From Trichoderma breve (lineage: Eukaryota > Ascomycota > Sordariomycetes > Hypocreales > Hypocreaceae), in NCBI RefSeq assembly GCF_028502605.1, contig NC_079232.1, positions 248,001 through 312,000 of the forward strand: 64,000 bases of DNA, written 5' to 3'. Within the stretch, counting starts at the first letter, position 1; each line of letters starts with the position of its first letter. Position numbers and translations under genes: made by a program. Under the pieces are notes generated by a model, which was not told where the DNA came from, did not search any database, and worked only from the letters and a program-made list of their open reading frames with translations. This document shows, one piece after another, positions 45,158 through 56,857 of the stretch.

Positions 45158-47109
45158 TCACAACAGAGTGATTCCAGTGAAAGCTCGGAAATCATCCGAG
45201 TAGATAACACTCTTGTTCTTGCCGTCGAGATCGCACTGGTAAATGTTGCCTCCAAGATCGGTCATGTAGATACGACCATTCTTGGTATCCAGCTTCAGGC
45301 CAATAGCCTCCTTGAGATGCCTAGTGAGCACCTCATAATCCCCAAAAGAGAGCGACTTTGCTGTGAGGCCAAACTCATCCAATTGAACCTTGTTCAAGGA
45401 GTTGCCAAAGGGAATTTCACCGCGATCAGTCCAGTAGAGAGTGTTGGTCTCTTCATCCACCTCGAGGTCAATTGCCTCGGGAAGATCCTTCAAAAGACAC
45501 CTGATATCATCTCTTGTCTGGGCCGTCTGGCCTGCTGGGGTTTCAATATTGGCGCAGAAAATCCGGCCTTGGCTACCCTTTGAGGGACCCTTCTGGCTCC
45601 AATAAAACTTGCCCAGCTTAGGAGCTACAGTGACACCGACGCACCATCTCGACACATCTTGTCTATGCTCTTGGTTCTCGAGATCGCCGTTCTGGATCAA
45701 CAACTCCAGATTAGAGCCGTCAAAGTTGCAGCGATAAACGGAAAGACCCTCGCGATCACTGAAGTAGATCTTCTTGTCCACACTTTCAACGATCAGCTGC
45801 TTGGGGGTGTTGATAAGGCCGGGAGCCACAAGAGTGCGAATGTCAGTTCCATCAGCGTTGGCCGAGTAGATGGCTCCATCAGTCTTTCCGGGAATACCCA
45901 TGTTAGACCAGAAGATACGGCCACTTGGACGGTCGATATCGATGCCGTCAGGCAATGCTTGACCCTTGACCAAAACGTGTGGCTTCTTTTCACCTGGGCT
46001 AAACTGAAGAACTTCACCCGAGCTCATGCTCGGTGCAGCAGCGGAGAGACCAACATCCAGAACGAGCATTTTGGGCGCATTCGAGGTACCATTAGTGGTG
46101 ATGGGCTTAGCCTCTGAAGGAGGGTAGAGACCACCTTTGGCGGATTTGGTCCCCAGCTTCCCACTTTCCAAGAAGTTGCTCTGTAGATAGTCGACAGTAT
46201 ACTCAGGGGACAAGCCACGCTCTGCGATATAATGGTTCTCAATGAAAGCCACCGTATCAAGACCAACATCTGAAGAATTACTCGTTAGTTGACCGCTTCC
46301 ACTAATCCTAAGCGCGAGAAATACTCACTGTCCATGGCTCGGCAAGGCGCCATGCCACCTTTGATGAACATCTCCGTCCACATGGAGTCAATCTCCTCCG
46401 GAACAGACACCCCCTGGGCCATGATGGTCAAAGCTTCGCGCTTGATAGCGGCCCAGAGACGATTGAAGATGAAGCCTGTGGATTCTTTCCTTGCAACATA
46501 CGGTAATGTCGCTGCCTCTCGTGACCTTTCGACCATGAATGGGAAAATCTCCGGGTTTGTATGGCCATCTGTCATAAGTTCCACGATCATGCATTCGGGA
46601 GGCATGTAGTAATGCATATTCAAGATCTGAGACTTCCTAGCATCACACACCTTCTCCAGCATTTCTGACGATTTGTAAGAGGATGAATTTGAGGCGAGGA
46701 TGCAGTCGGTAGGTGTGAGAATGTCGAGCTCAGCAAAGGTGTCGATCTTCAGCTGGATCTTTTCTGGAACAGCTTCTATGACAAGCCATGCATCAGAGAC
46801 AGCGGCTTGCATATCTTCAAATGCCTCTGCCTTTCCAGGAGTCTTTCCGGTCTTCTGGGCGTATGAAGCCACGTTTTCCTCAACGTATGCCACGCCATCG
46901 GCACGCTGCTGTGCGCTGGGATCCCGAATCTTGACATTGTATCCTGCTGACGCCCAAATACATGCTGTGTACAGTTGTTAGTATTTGTCTCTATCTTAAT
47001 ACATGTGTTGCAAGAATCGCTTACCTATCCTACGGCCAAGAACACCGGCACCTAAAACGGTAACGGGTCTGGTGAGATAGTTCAGAGGAGGCTGCCACGC
47101 ACTGCCCAT
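45158..47109 (-). CDS. 3-hydroxyacyl-CoA dehydrogenase / YWTD-like beta-propeller fusion
   Basis: A 610-residue two-domain protein in three exons (47109-47025, 46964-46329, 46269-45158). The N-terminal half is a 3-hydroxyacyl-CoA-dehydrogenase-type NAD domain: GAGVLG (20-25), then VIEAVPEK, ASNSSS and HYYMPP, and the C-terminal helical part ending in KSAKGGLYPP. This fold also includes lambda-crystallin/L-gulonate 3-dehydrogenase-like enzymes. The C-terminal 280 residues repeat a pattern of six or so blades with YWTD-like cores: RIFWSNMG, KIYFSDREG, KFYWSQKG, TLYWTDRGE and RIYMTDLGG. Similar propellers occur in SMP-30/gluconolactonase-like and LDL-receptor proteins. No signal peptide is seen, so it is probably cytosolic. 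The pairing may couple oxidation of a hydroxy acid or sugar acid with lactone handling, which is inference. Confidence 0.9.
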
Positions 47110-48487
47110 TGTGTCGTAGAGTTTATGAAAACTTTGAATGGTTTGAATGGTTGGATATTTTGAATTGTTGAATGCTTTGGATCGTTGAATTAAGATAGGT
47201 AGATAGATATGTTGATGAGTTGCTGATGAGTGTGGCGGATTGATACCAACGAGAGACATTCTCAGACTTAAATAACTCTAGAAAAAAACACGCACTTGAC
47301 TCTGAATTACATCACAGGACACTTCTCTCTTAGTCCCGCCGCATATTGCATCACAACAGCTGGGCGAGGCATCGGAAGCGCAACTCCATCCAGCTCGGGA
47401 TCGCCTACGGCCGGCAACTACCAGCGACCGGCCGATCTTCCGGAGCTCCTGAATCGAATTAGGCAATTCACCAGAACAGGGAAGACCATTACCGAGCCTC
47501 GCTATGTGGATCCCTGACAGTGTTCATAGCGCACATCCTTTCAGGAGCATACTGAGAAGTCCAGAGCCCTGATTGGCTATTAGACCATAACCGAGGTGAT
47601 GCTATCCCCATCCCCAGCTCTCCCGCGGCAACAACCTTGTTTCAATGGAACTTGATAAGGAGAAAACCACCACAAAAATCCATAAGAAAAAATTCCCCAA
47701 GATGCACAATGACCCAATAAGCCCCTCTTGAAAGAAATTACGCATTTCTGATAATAGACGTTTATCAAGAACTGAAACAAGCGGTTCGCAGAGAAATGGC
47801 TCAGAAACACTGGAAGCAAAACGTTGAGAGTTGTCGGTCTCGCCGATAACTAACACCTCGGTCGTACTAACTGAAGTATTGCATCATCAAACAACGCGGC
47901 ATTATATGCTCTATCACTATAAACCTGTCTGCCTCCTATTCGTCGAAGACATATTATATCCAGTATTGTTTACTCGATATAGTCGATGCATTCCACTTTT
48001 CAGACAAGTCGAGTATGTCGCAACGTACTCCGGACAGAGTCGCCAAGTTTCCAAAGTTCTTGCAAGCTCTGCTCTGGATTTCCAAGTGGTTTAAAAGCGC
48101 CAAAATTCAAGAAGACTGTGGCCGACATATACAATAATAACGAATGCCACCGTCGACGATACCATGCCCACTCTAGAAGCTATAAACCGAAGCGAACACC
48201 CTCTGTCGGCAAATCCAGATGCAGATGCAGCACCAGAAGAGTAATTGGTACATTGCTTGCGAATCAAGTACAACATGGTATTTAAGAAATAAAAGAGAAT
48301 TAACAAACCAAAATACTAACAAAGTCCCTCATGTTCGCCGTCATGTTCGCTACAGACGCACCCTGTTCCCTATTTATCAACCAGGCCATCGACTCATTCC
48401 ATATATACAAGCAATGGAAGAATTCGACAACACTCTCTATCTCATCTCATCATATATCATCTCACGATCCTCGCATTAAGCTAAGGC
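47110..48487. other. Intergenic spacer
   Basis: Left end is the promoter of the dehydrogenase/propeller gene. Right end is the 3' flank of the GH127-like gene. Frames in between (for example 47602-47856, minus) have no recognised motif. Confidence 0.45.
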
Positions 48488-50735
48488 TTAAAACTTGATT
48501 GTTGGTAAATCCGACATGTGCACTTTTGCGCCTCCATACGGCACCAACTTGTACGACTTCCTCGCCCCGATACATTTCCTGTTCAGAGGCGGCACATCAG
48601 GCGTCACTCCAAGATACAACGGCCAGTTGATTTGGCAACCATCAACAGTCATATAGTTCGGCGGCGCGCCCTGCTCAAAAATGGGATCTGGGAGGGTAGC
48701 ATTGCTGCTCACACCATGATACTGAATTGTGGAGGGATCGATTGCGACGTTCCACGGCTTAGTACTGTTGACGTAGTAATCTCGCAGCTGAGAGAAGGGC
48801 AAGCCAGAAATCCCAGCGCCACTGGGATCATAATATGCGTGTGGCAGAGACGAAGTCTGGGAGAAGCCAACATCTAACGCATAGAGCAAGTTGCCATAAA
48901 AGACGGCAACACTGTTGTTTGGCCTTTGTTCCGTCCTTACTCCGGCAACGATGATGTATGTGATGGTAGTCTTTCCGGGGTTGACAAAGATCTTGGTCAT
49001 GCCCGTCGTCGGATCGGCATCAAGGGTGAGGCGAGATGAAGACGCGCCAGACTGAGACACGGTAGACATCCGGTTATTGGACCACTCGGGCGCGCGCAGG
49101 TATAGAGTGAAAGCCTTGTCTGCATTGATGGAGTACTTGAGAACGTTGCTGAAGGGATAGTTTGTGTCGCATGTAATTGTGACCGAACCTCCGTTGAGAA
49201 CCGTTTTTACTGTTGATGGGCCAAGAAGAGCATGCGCCAGACCGCCCGCGTGCGACACCCAGCTATTGGACACAAACTTGGGATATCCTTGAGGATGATT
49301 CACCGTACAGCAGGGATACAGAGGCTCCATGCCAAATGTTGTGGCCACGCCGCTATTCGCCGTCGTAAAGACCTGCGGCACACTACCGTCGCTCCTGATG
49401 ATGTTGAGGGCAGAGGGCTGATTCGGCTGGTCCATGTATTGGTGAGACCATTTATCGCCAGTCATCATCACGGGAAACGCGTTGAAAATAGTCCTCTCGG
49501 CACGATCGGCATACGAGTTATACCCAAGGACCTGATACATGTAGGCCAGGGAGTAAGATGTCTCAACGGCTGTGCAAAGTTCGCTTCCGATGTAAGGGGC
49601 CAAATCGCGCTCCCTCTCGTCGGCCAGGATGGATCCAGAAGCTGAGCCGTGATATTGAAATGTCCATTCGACGGCATTCTGGCTTTTGGTAATCATATCA
49701 TCGTCCCCTGTCACTCTGTAGATGACGGTCGATGCCTTTAAGCCTGTGCATATGGTTGGTTATAAGTCGCTCGCTCGATGGGGGTATAAGCGCTGTGAGA
49801 ACAACAACGTACCTTGGCCGACATTGACTCCGTGGATATATGGAAAGTTGGAGGCATTATTAGGGTTCACCACCTCCTGGAATACGCCCTCGGTATACCA
49901 ATCCGCCCACTTGTAGTTCGTCTGAGAGTAAAACAGATTCATGTTGTCCCACAATAGTGAATCCTGGTCGGATGGATACTTTTCCAGCAACCACTGGATA
50001 GTGATGATGAGATCGTGCACACGCGCCTGTCCCCAAGTGCAGTCGACGTTTCCAGGGCAGCTTGCAAATCCCTGACTGTTGTTGCGGAGCATCTTGTTGG
50101 CCAGCGTCATGAAGCGACGGAGCGCCGTTATGACCCGGGTCTCCCACGAGCTATCCGCTTCGACAAGCTGCGTCAAGCCAAGGAAGAAGGGAGTGCGAGC
50201 CCAAAAGTTTCTGGCATCACCCACCTCTGGCCCGATCCATCCGTCAGTGGCCTGGAACCCCAAGACGGTATCTGCAACTTCCTGGACCTGCGCCTTGAGC
50301 CTGTCGTCGTCGAGCTGATATGCCAGCGGTACGAGTCCGTTGAACCAGTACGGCAGCCCCTCGTTCAAGGAGCTGTACTCGGTCCCGCCAGTACCCGGCG
50401 TGTTGAGCCAGCTGGACTCGCTCACGTAGACGTAGAAATCGTGCTCATGGCCTGCCATGCCATTCGCCATGGCGACCATCTCACCTAGCAGCCATCCCCC
50501 AGGCTTAACTGATCCAAGTGGCAGCGGAGCGAATGTCCATGGCCGAACTGTTTAACAAGAGAAATAAGCAACATGATCGAGAACAAGAGTATCTCATCTT
50601 TCCTCTCAGCAGAGTAAAAGAGATGAGAAGAGAAGCAAGAGAGACACGGCGGAAAGGCTCACGAGTTGGTGTGGCAGCACCGGCAAGCGGTATCTGCGCT
50701 GCTGCTAAGGCAAGAGTCAACTTTATGTTCAACAT
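48488..50735 (-). CDS. Secreted GH127/DUF1680-like glycoside hydrolase
   Basis: A 687-residue protein in three exons (50735-50663, 50547-49813, 49743-48488). A signal peptide (about 1-20, ending AGAA) directs it out of the cell. The body starts with a conserved [15 protein letters not shown] and continues as an alpha/alpha barrel. DUF1680/GH127 signatures are visible: SELCTAVE (Cys326), which matches the family's ETC..E segment, and [15 protein letters not shown] (Cys414-Cys415), which matches the CC-P-N segment. In characterised beta-L-arabinofuranosidases these cysteines bind zinc and one is the nucleophile, so the enzyme may be active on arabinofuranosides or related sugars. The length is usual for the family. 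The 5' region before 50735 is long and gene-free. Confidence 0.88.
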
Positions 50736-53700
50736 ATCGAAATCTCAGCCTCGCTATTTGCACGAGAAGCAAAATAGGCAAACGACTGAGAACTTGAAGA
50801 GAAGAGGGGATCGGGAGTTGCTCCTTACAGTCCCATCCAGAATCCATGCGCATCTCCATCGTTCCTTATTCTTTTATCTTAAGTCGTATTTCCTCCCTCA
50901 CGTAATACGCTTTCCGCTGCCCTCTGTCTGTCTGCCTGTTGTTGCAGATTGATTCCACCTCCTCCACTCTCGCAGCAACCCGGCTTCCTTTTGGGTCTCT
51001 GTTCCCTCTTTTGCCGCCCTCTTGTCCTCTCCTCCCCTCGGCGCCTTGAGACAGCAATCAAAAGGCAAAATGTTCCTTGCCGTCAGCAGGCTGCGTCCCC
51101 GTGACAATCCAGGCCGCCAGACGTTGTGATTGGCGACTGGAGTCTCGAGACGTACAGGTAAAGGGATGGTGGTGACATCGTGTCTCCTGTGCGACTGAGC
51201 CGCGGGGTTTCTTGGGGTCCTGAGACGCCGCCGAGGAGCCTAAAGCAGGGAGGCTAGGCGCTGGCTGGGGCCAATAGCGTGTGTCTGTGAGTGCCCGAAA
51301 GGCGGTTAATTGTGTATAGATCTGCTGGTCTCTGGGCTATTGATGATGATCTGCTGAGGACATGACAGATTCATCACATGGCAAGCGAGGTCGTGCCATC
51401 AAATGCAGTTTTAATATACATTTACATAGACACTAGCTGAGGTAGGGCTTTGCTTTTGGGGTGCAAGACGGCATTAGCATCACAATCTAATTCATCCAGG
51501 GCTGCATGTGCTCTCACTCTCCGGGACTGGACACAACAGCTGACGAATGGAAACATTTTCCATTTGCTAGCTCCCCAAGGTTCTAGAAGCGACTGCATTT
51601 CATGGCTGGGGAAGCCAAACTCAGTCGGCAAGCAAGAGAGATTCTGTTTAAGCTGCTGGCAAGACTGGATTCCGAATCAGATGGTACCCAAAGTGGTTTG
51701 CAAAATAAAAAGAGGAAACCGAAAAATGACCAGCAGACTTGTACAGAAACAGACAATCCGCGCATATTCTCTTCATGTATAGGTACCCATTTTCAACTTG
51801 CAATCCCTAATTTCTTGCAAACTGAATAGCACCATCGCAGCCAGAGACGCCATTTTGGAAGGTTTAATCTTTGACGCTACGTCATGGTCATGACCCCAGA
51901 TTCACATCTCCATCTCATATCCGAGGCCCATCTACAAACACATACTTACCCTGCAGCTAAAGAGGTCATCACGATAAATGCCATATTAACACCATCTACT
52001 CCGTTCGCACATGCACATTCAAAGCACCCAACCCCATCCCCAGCCTTTCCATTCTCAACATCCCACACCCCAAAACAGAATAGAGTCAATCCTTCCATCA
52101 CCAAAATCGGGCTTTCGTTCAATATGCCCGAAAAGACAAAGATGCGGGGAAAGCGGAGCATCAAGACAAGCCTGACATACATTCGGCGCCCCCAGAACCA
52201 TCCATTCCCATTCGCATTATAGCAGCAACGCCAACAAAGGCGCTCTTACATCCGTACATGTTGCCCAACCTCCCAAAAAAAGTCATGTCACTTGCACACA
52301 AACAGCTCAAATCCCACAGATCACCCCGTCAACCAGAATGTAACCAAACGTCTTGTCCATCCCAAGGAGAAGATCCCGTGGTCCCCCTTCGCTGCCGCAA
52401 CAAAGCCCTTTGCTCGCTTTTCCCTTCCGCTCCAATCCGGCCCTCCGTCTCTTGATTTGCTCGGCAATTCTCGTTTATAAATTTGTAACCAGTCACAATC
52501 CCCTCCCCCAAAAATTTACCTTACTAGCATGCTTCCTCATAACCTGTTTGTTTGCACGGTAACTCGGACATGTAACGAGCAAGACAAACAGCGAGCGGGG
52601 GTCACAACAAGTGTGCTCGTACAGATCTGGAAGGTGATGACAGGCCGCCTAAGCCGACCAGCCGGAGCACCGCCGCCTTGCACGCATGCATTGCATTGGG
52701 ATTCGCTGCGTGTTTTTGTTGGAAAAAAAAAAAACGCCCATCACTTATTCATGTCAGCACCCGGGCAGCGGTGAATTCGGGGAGCGTAGGGCGTGGGTTT
52801 TTGTTCGTCTGTTTGTCTATATTTGGATCTGGGCCGATTATACGATCCATCTTGGTCTCCGCCCGGGCGCAAGGGATAGACAAATATCGGACAGGGTTAC
52901 TATCCGGTGTTTACGAGGACAGTGCAAGTAGGTGTTCCGTATTCATCACCAACAAAGGCCCATCCATGGAGATTTTGCGTTTTGTGAATCCACTCGCCGC
53001 GCAATCCGTTTCTAAACCACCGTGAACCTGCTCCCCTCCGTTATCCCCCACCCTCGACACTCCATACAGTACAATTACAATACATTCCATTCAAGAAGAA
53101 AAGGAAAAAAGCAAGGAACAGACACGAAGTATCTTTTACCGAACCCTCCTCACGTCAAGCATTCAGAGTTCACTTTCTCCCCGCACGTCAACTCACTCCC
53201 ACCGAAAACGGTAACTCGGCGCTCCGCCAAGGTTCCAGAACACACAAAAAGAGTTCAAATGGCGCTCTCAGTATCCTGCAACCAATTATTCCACAGCAAG
53301 CCAAAAAGCCCATATTACCCATGTATAGTAGACAGGCGATTCTGCGTCTCGTCCCATGTTCTCACAGTCCCCGATTTCGTACCTGTACTCGTAACTGTGA
53401 CCCTCAGGTTTCCATCCCGTATCCCCTATTTTCCCTCACAATATCGTATTGATATGTAATCTTCACCAACACAAAAAACCCCCCAAGCAAGTCCTCGGAG
53501 TCCTCCGTACGAAGTGACACTCGCTCCACTCAAGAGGGAAAAACCCGCCCATCACGAACGTCAGAATGAGTCCACCCACGGAAACAAGAAATAAGCTTCC
53601 ACCCATTTTCAGCCCTTTACCTTGGAAACTTGGTAGCCACGCGTTATGGCTCGCCCAAATCTGACACGATCTAGGGCACGTTAGACGCCTAGGCCGGGCT

Positions 53701-54318
53701 CGTAATGACCTTCCATCAGACTCAGCCGCCTCATCATCACCCCCTATCCCGTACCGACCATGCCTTGTCCGTCCGCTGGAGCATAGGTGGACCATTGCTA
53801 AGCTTTGCTGTCTTGCTAAGCTGCACAGTAGACGGATATTATTATGCGTGTCAACTTGTATCAAGAAGGTTAAACAAAGGGTACTTGTTCCGAGCCGAAT
53901 ATCCCGAGCCTCTGGCTGGCCTGGAGCACCACACTAGTCTCACTCTTGAGTTGTACGGACCAATTTGGAAAAAGAACACTGCAATGAATGTGTTGTTCAT
54001 TTGCTCGCTAGATACATAGCGGATTGCGCCGTATTAATCTATAGTTGCAATAGACTCGACTGTGTCGAGCATGCTGCTTAATTACCTTTCAAGTCAAAAT
54101 ATTCACGTGTGTCTCTATGTTCATACATATCCCTTGCGCCTTTCAACATCTAGAAAAAAATGACAAAATATCCCGTGGAACCCAGCCGGTGCTCATCGTA
54201 ATGCTCTGCTGCCATCAAACATCCCTCGCATTCACATTAGAACCCTACTCCAATGTCGTGGAGCCCAAGACACGGTTGAATGTACGTGTGTCTCTGAAAC
54301 CTTTCCACCGTAATGCAT
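50736..54318. other. 3.6 kb gene-free spacer
   Basis: Contains the promoter of the GH127-like gene and the 3' flank of the GT2 gene. From about 51.9 to 53.5 kb the plus strand is strongly C/A-rich and pyrimidine-tract-rich, with frames that mostly lack ATG starts and show no domain. A poly-A run of twelve lies near 52725-52736. A non-coding transcript is possible but not shown. Confidence 0.4.
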
Positions 54319-56857
54319 TTAGAAAAGGAAAGATGCGACAAATATAAGACATGTATACAGTGTCGAAAAGGTGTATTCGAACTCGAACCAAGCGGCCTGG
54401 CCACCAAAGGCAATCTTTTTGCTCTGGGTTGTCGGGTGCGCAACCTTGGTCTCGGGGTCGCGAACAAGAAGATCCTCTCGATCGGGCATCTGGGGAGGGT
54501 CAATGGCGTAGGCGACTGGGGTCCAAAGGGAGCTGCAGATGAAAATGAACGTCAGAGGCGGCCAGAAGGCGTGCGTCACCAGGCAGAGGAGAATGTCTCT
54601 GACGCGGTTGCTCTCCTGGAAGAAGCAGCGGTACGAAACAAGGCATACAGCAACCAGTGTCAGGTAAACGAATGCGAGGTGGAAGAGCGCCATGTAGTTG
54701 ATGAGGATGGTCCACAGACGACGGAACATGTTCTTCTTGAGCTTGGGATCACGCTCATTAAGGGCCGAGGAGAGCGAACCGGTAGGCTTGAAAGCCTGTG
54801 CTTCTCCGCCAAGCCATTTTGGCAGGGCGAATGCGCGAATGATGCAGAGAGCAATGTAAGGCGACATCCAAAGTTGGTAACGAGAGCCTCGCTGGCCAGT
54901 GTGATAGCCGGCGGGGATGAAGAGAACAAACTCGCAGAGACGGTTGACAATGGTGTTGGCAAAGCAGGCACGGATGAGCCATCGAAGCTGTGTATCGTTG
55001 GCGTACGCGACCAGGGGTTTGCCCATGATCAGAATGATGGGAATGGCAAAGAGCGAGACGGACAGCAAGATTGTGTACAGACTAAGCGAGGCGTAGAGGA
55101 AGCCGGAGAAGCGCTGGGCAAATGTCATCTGGCGGACCTTTTCACCCCAAAGACAAAAGTTGAGCTTGAACGACGTGTCCACGGTACCAATAGCCCATCG
55201 AGTACGCTGCTTCAAGTGGCTGCCGTAATCTTCGGGAACGGTTCCAAATTGAAGAGGTTCGTGAACGTAGGCCGTCTTCCATCCCTTACCGAGCATGAGA
55301 GTCGATGTCGCCACGTCTTCGGCCAGCGAGCCCAAGGGGAAGTTTCCAATTTGCTCCAAAGCCTCTCGCCTAGCGACGTAACCGGATCCAGTGCACCATG
55401 CTACGCCCATGGCGTCCTTGATGGGCTCAATGACGTGAACAAAGAAATCCAGAGACTGAGCTAGAGGGTCGGAGGGGGGCGTGTTGTAGAACAGCTGAGG
55501 TGGGCAAACCAGGGCCATTTTGGGGTCCATTACAGCGTGGGGAAGCAAAGCGCGAAGCCAATCTCTCTCAGGAATCTGGGACACATGTTAGTCCACGCAA
55601 TTTGACGGCTCACAGGTGAGATCTTTCTCCGTCTCCCATCTTCTCCCCCAACTCCAAGAAAAAAGAGAAAACTCACCATGTCAGCGTCCAGGGCCGCCAT
55701 GTATTGGGAAGCACCGCCAGGCAACAAATGAACTTGATCCAGACCATAGTTGAGGTTTCCGGCCTTGAAATGATGGGGTTGTCCAGGAATCTTGACACGG
55801 GCCATGTAATACAGGTTGGGATAGGTGTGCGAGAGAATTGCGCAAGATCGCTCCAGGCCGGCAGACTTGCCGTCGTCCAAAACAATGACTCTAAACCGGT
55901 CAATGGGGTAGTCTTGATCACAGGCGCCGCGAACCGTATCCATGACAAGCTCGTCATCTTCACCGCAGCAGGTAACAAAGCAATCGACAGTGGGCACGTC
56001 GTTTCCGGTCAGCCTCATCTTGGGCCTGTGCCTCTTCTTCAAAGACCACATGGTCCAGATGTTGTGCATGAGCGAGGGAACGGCGACTACAAGTTCGACA
56101 GCAATGAAAACCCAGGCGGCGGCAAAGGTGGTGCCGGATGCCTTTTGCGCCAGGATGACGCAGGCAATGCGAAGTCCAAGGTAGGTCAGGTACACTCCGG
56201 TGTTGAGGAGGGTGAGAAAGGGCGTCAGAGTGTAGAGGTATCGTCTCCAGCCTTTCCAAATGTCGGAATCGTCTCGGTCGTGCAAAATGGCCACGCCGTT
56301 GTGGTCATCATTGTCGCTGCTAACCTCTTTGCTCGGAGAACGGCCATTCTGTGGCAGAAGAGTGGTCAGGCTTATGTGACTTGGGTTCTGCAGTTTAAGG
56401 AAAACAGGAAGTAAAGGACGTCAGCGGCGACTTCGCGGCAAGAGTCATGGTCATGGTCACAAGTATACAGAGTACCTATATACTACCAATCTCTGACAAT
56501 TGGATCAAAAGCAGAGGATCAGGGAGAGAGGAGAAGAGAGGAGAGGGGTGTTATAAATACCATTGGAGTAGACGATCTTGAATCGGCATATATCAGGTGT
56601 TTTGTCGAAGACAAGTGGTCGTATGGCGTTGTAGCGCCGCTCCTCAGGGTCAGAGAAGGAGAGCTTCCCGTTCCTGCAATGGAAGGCGGCCATTGCGGTG
56701 CTGTGAAGTCGTCGGGATGGGCTGCACTGGAGCGGTTGGACCTCATGTTGTCAGAGAGCAATCGTGGATGAGAGTCGTCGGAGCCGGTTTGGTGGTGACG
56801 CCGGAAGTTGCCAATATCAACCATCTCCTCATACTCTTCCTGGTGACCTCTCATCAT
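54319..56857 (-). CDS. Processive family 2 glycosyltransferase (cellulose-synthase-like)
   Basis: A 754-residue membrane glycosyltransferase in three exons (56857-56561, 56387-55677, 55575-54319). A long Ser/Pro-rich cytosolic N-terminus is followed by hydrophobic helices (from about residue 150). The GT-A catalytic domain comes next: VLDDGKS with the first aspartates, ALDADM (Asp333, Asp335) as the DxD, ED at 422-423, and QRTRW (459-463) as the QxxRW motif of processive beta-glycosyltransferases. Several more membrane helices form the C-terminal half. It should polymerise a nucleotide sugar across the plasma membrane. Fungal GT2 proteins of this kind (ZtGT2/FgGT2 in plant pathogens) are reported to be needed for hyphal growth on solid surfaces; orthology is my inference. 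All catalytic motifs are intact. Confidence 0.93.

Noticed and set aside
51884..52222. 112-codon ATG-started frame in the 3.6 kb spacer
   Set aside because: Composition follows the local C/A-rich bias; no domain, no splice partners.
54313..55464. 383-codon open frame on the plus strand
   Set aside because: It is antisense to the GT2 catalytic exon, whose conserved motifs prove the minus strand codes. The plus translation has no domain.
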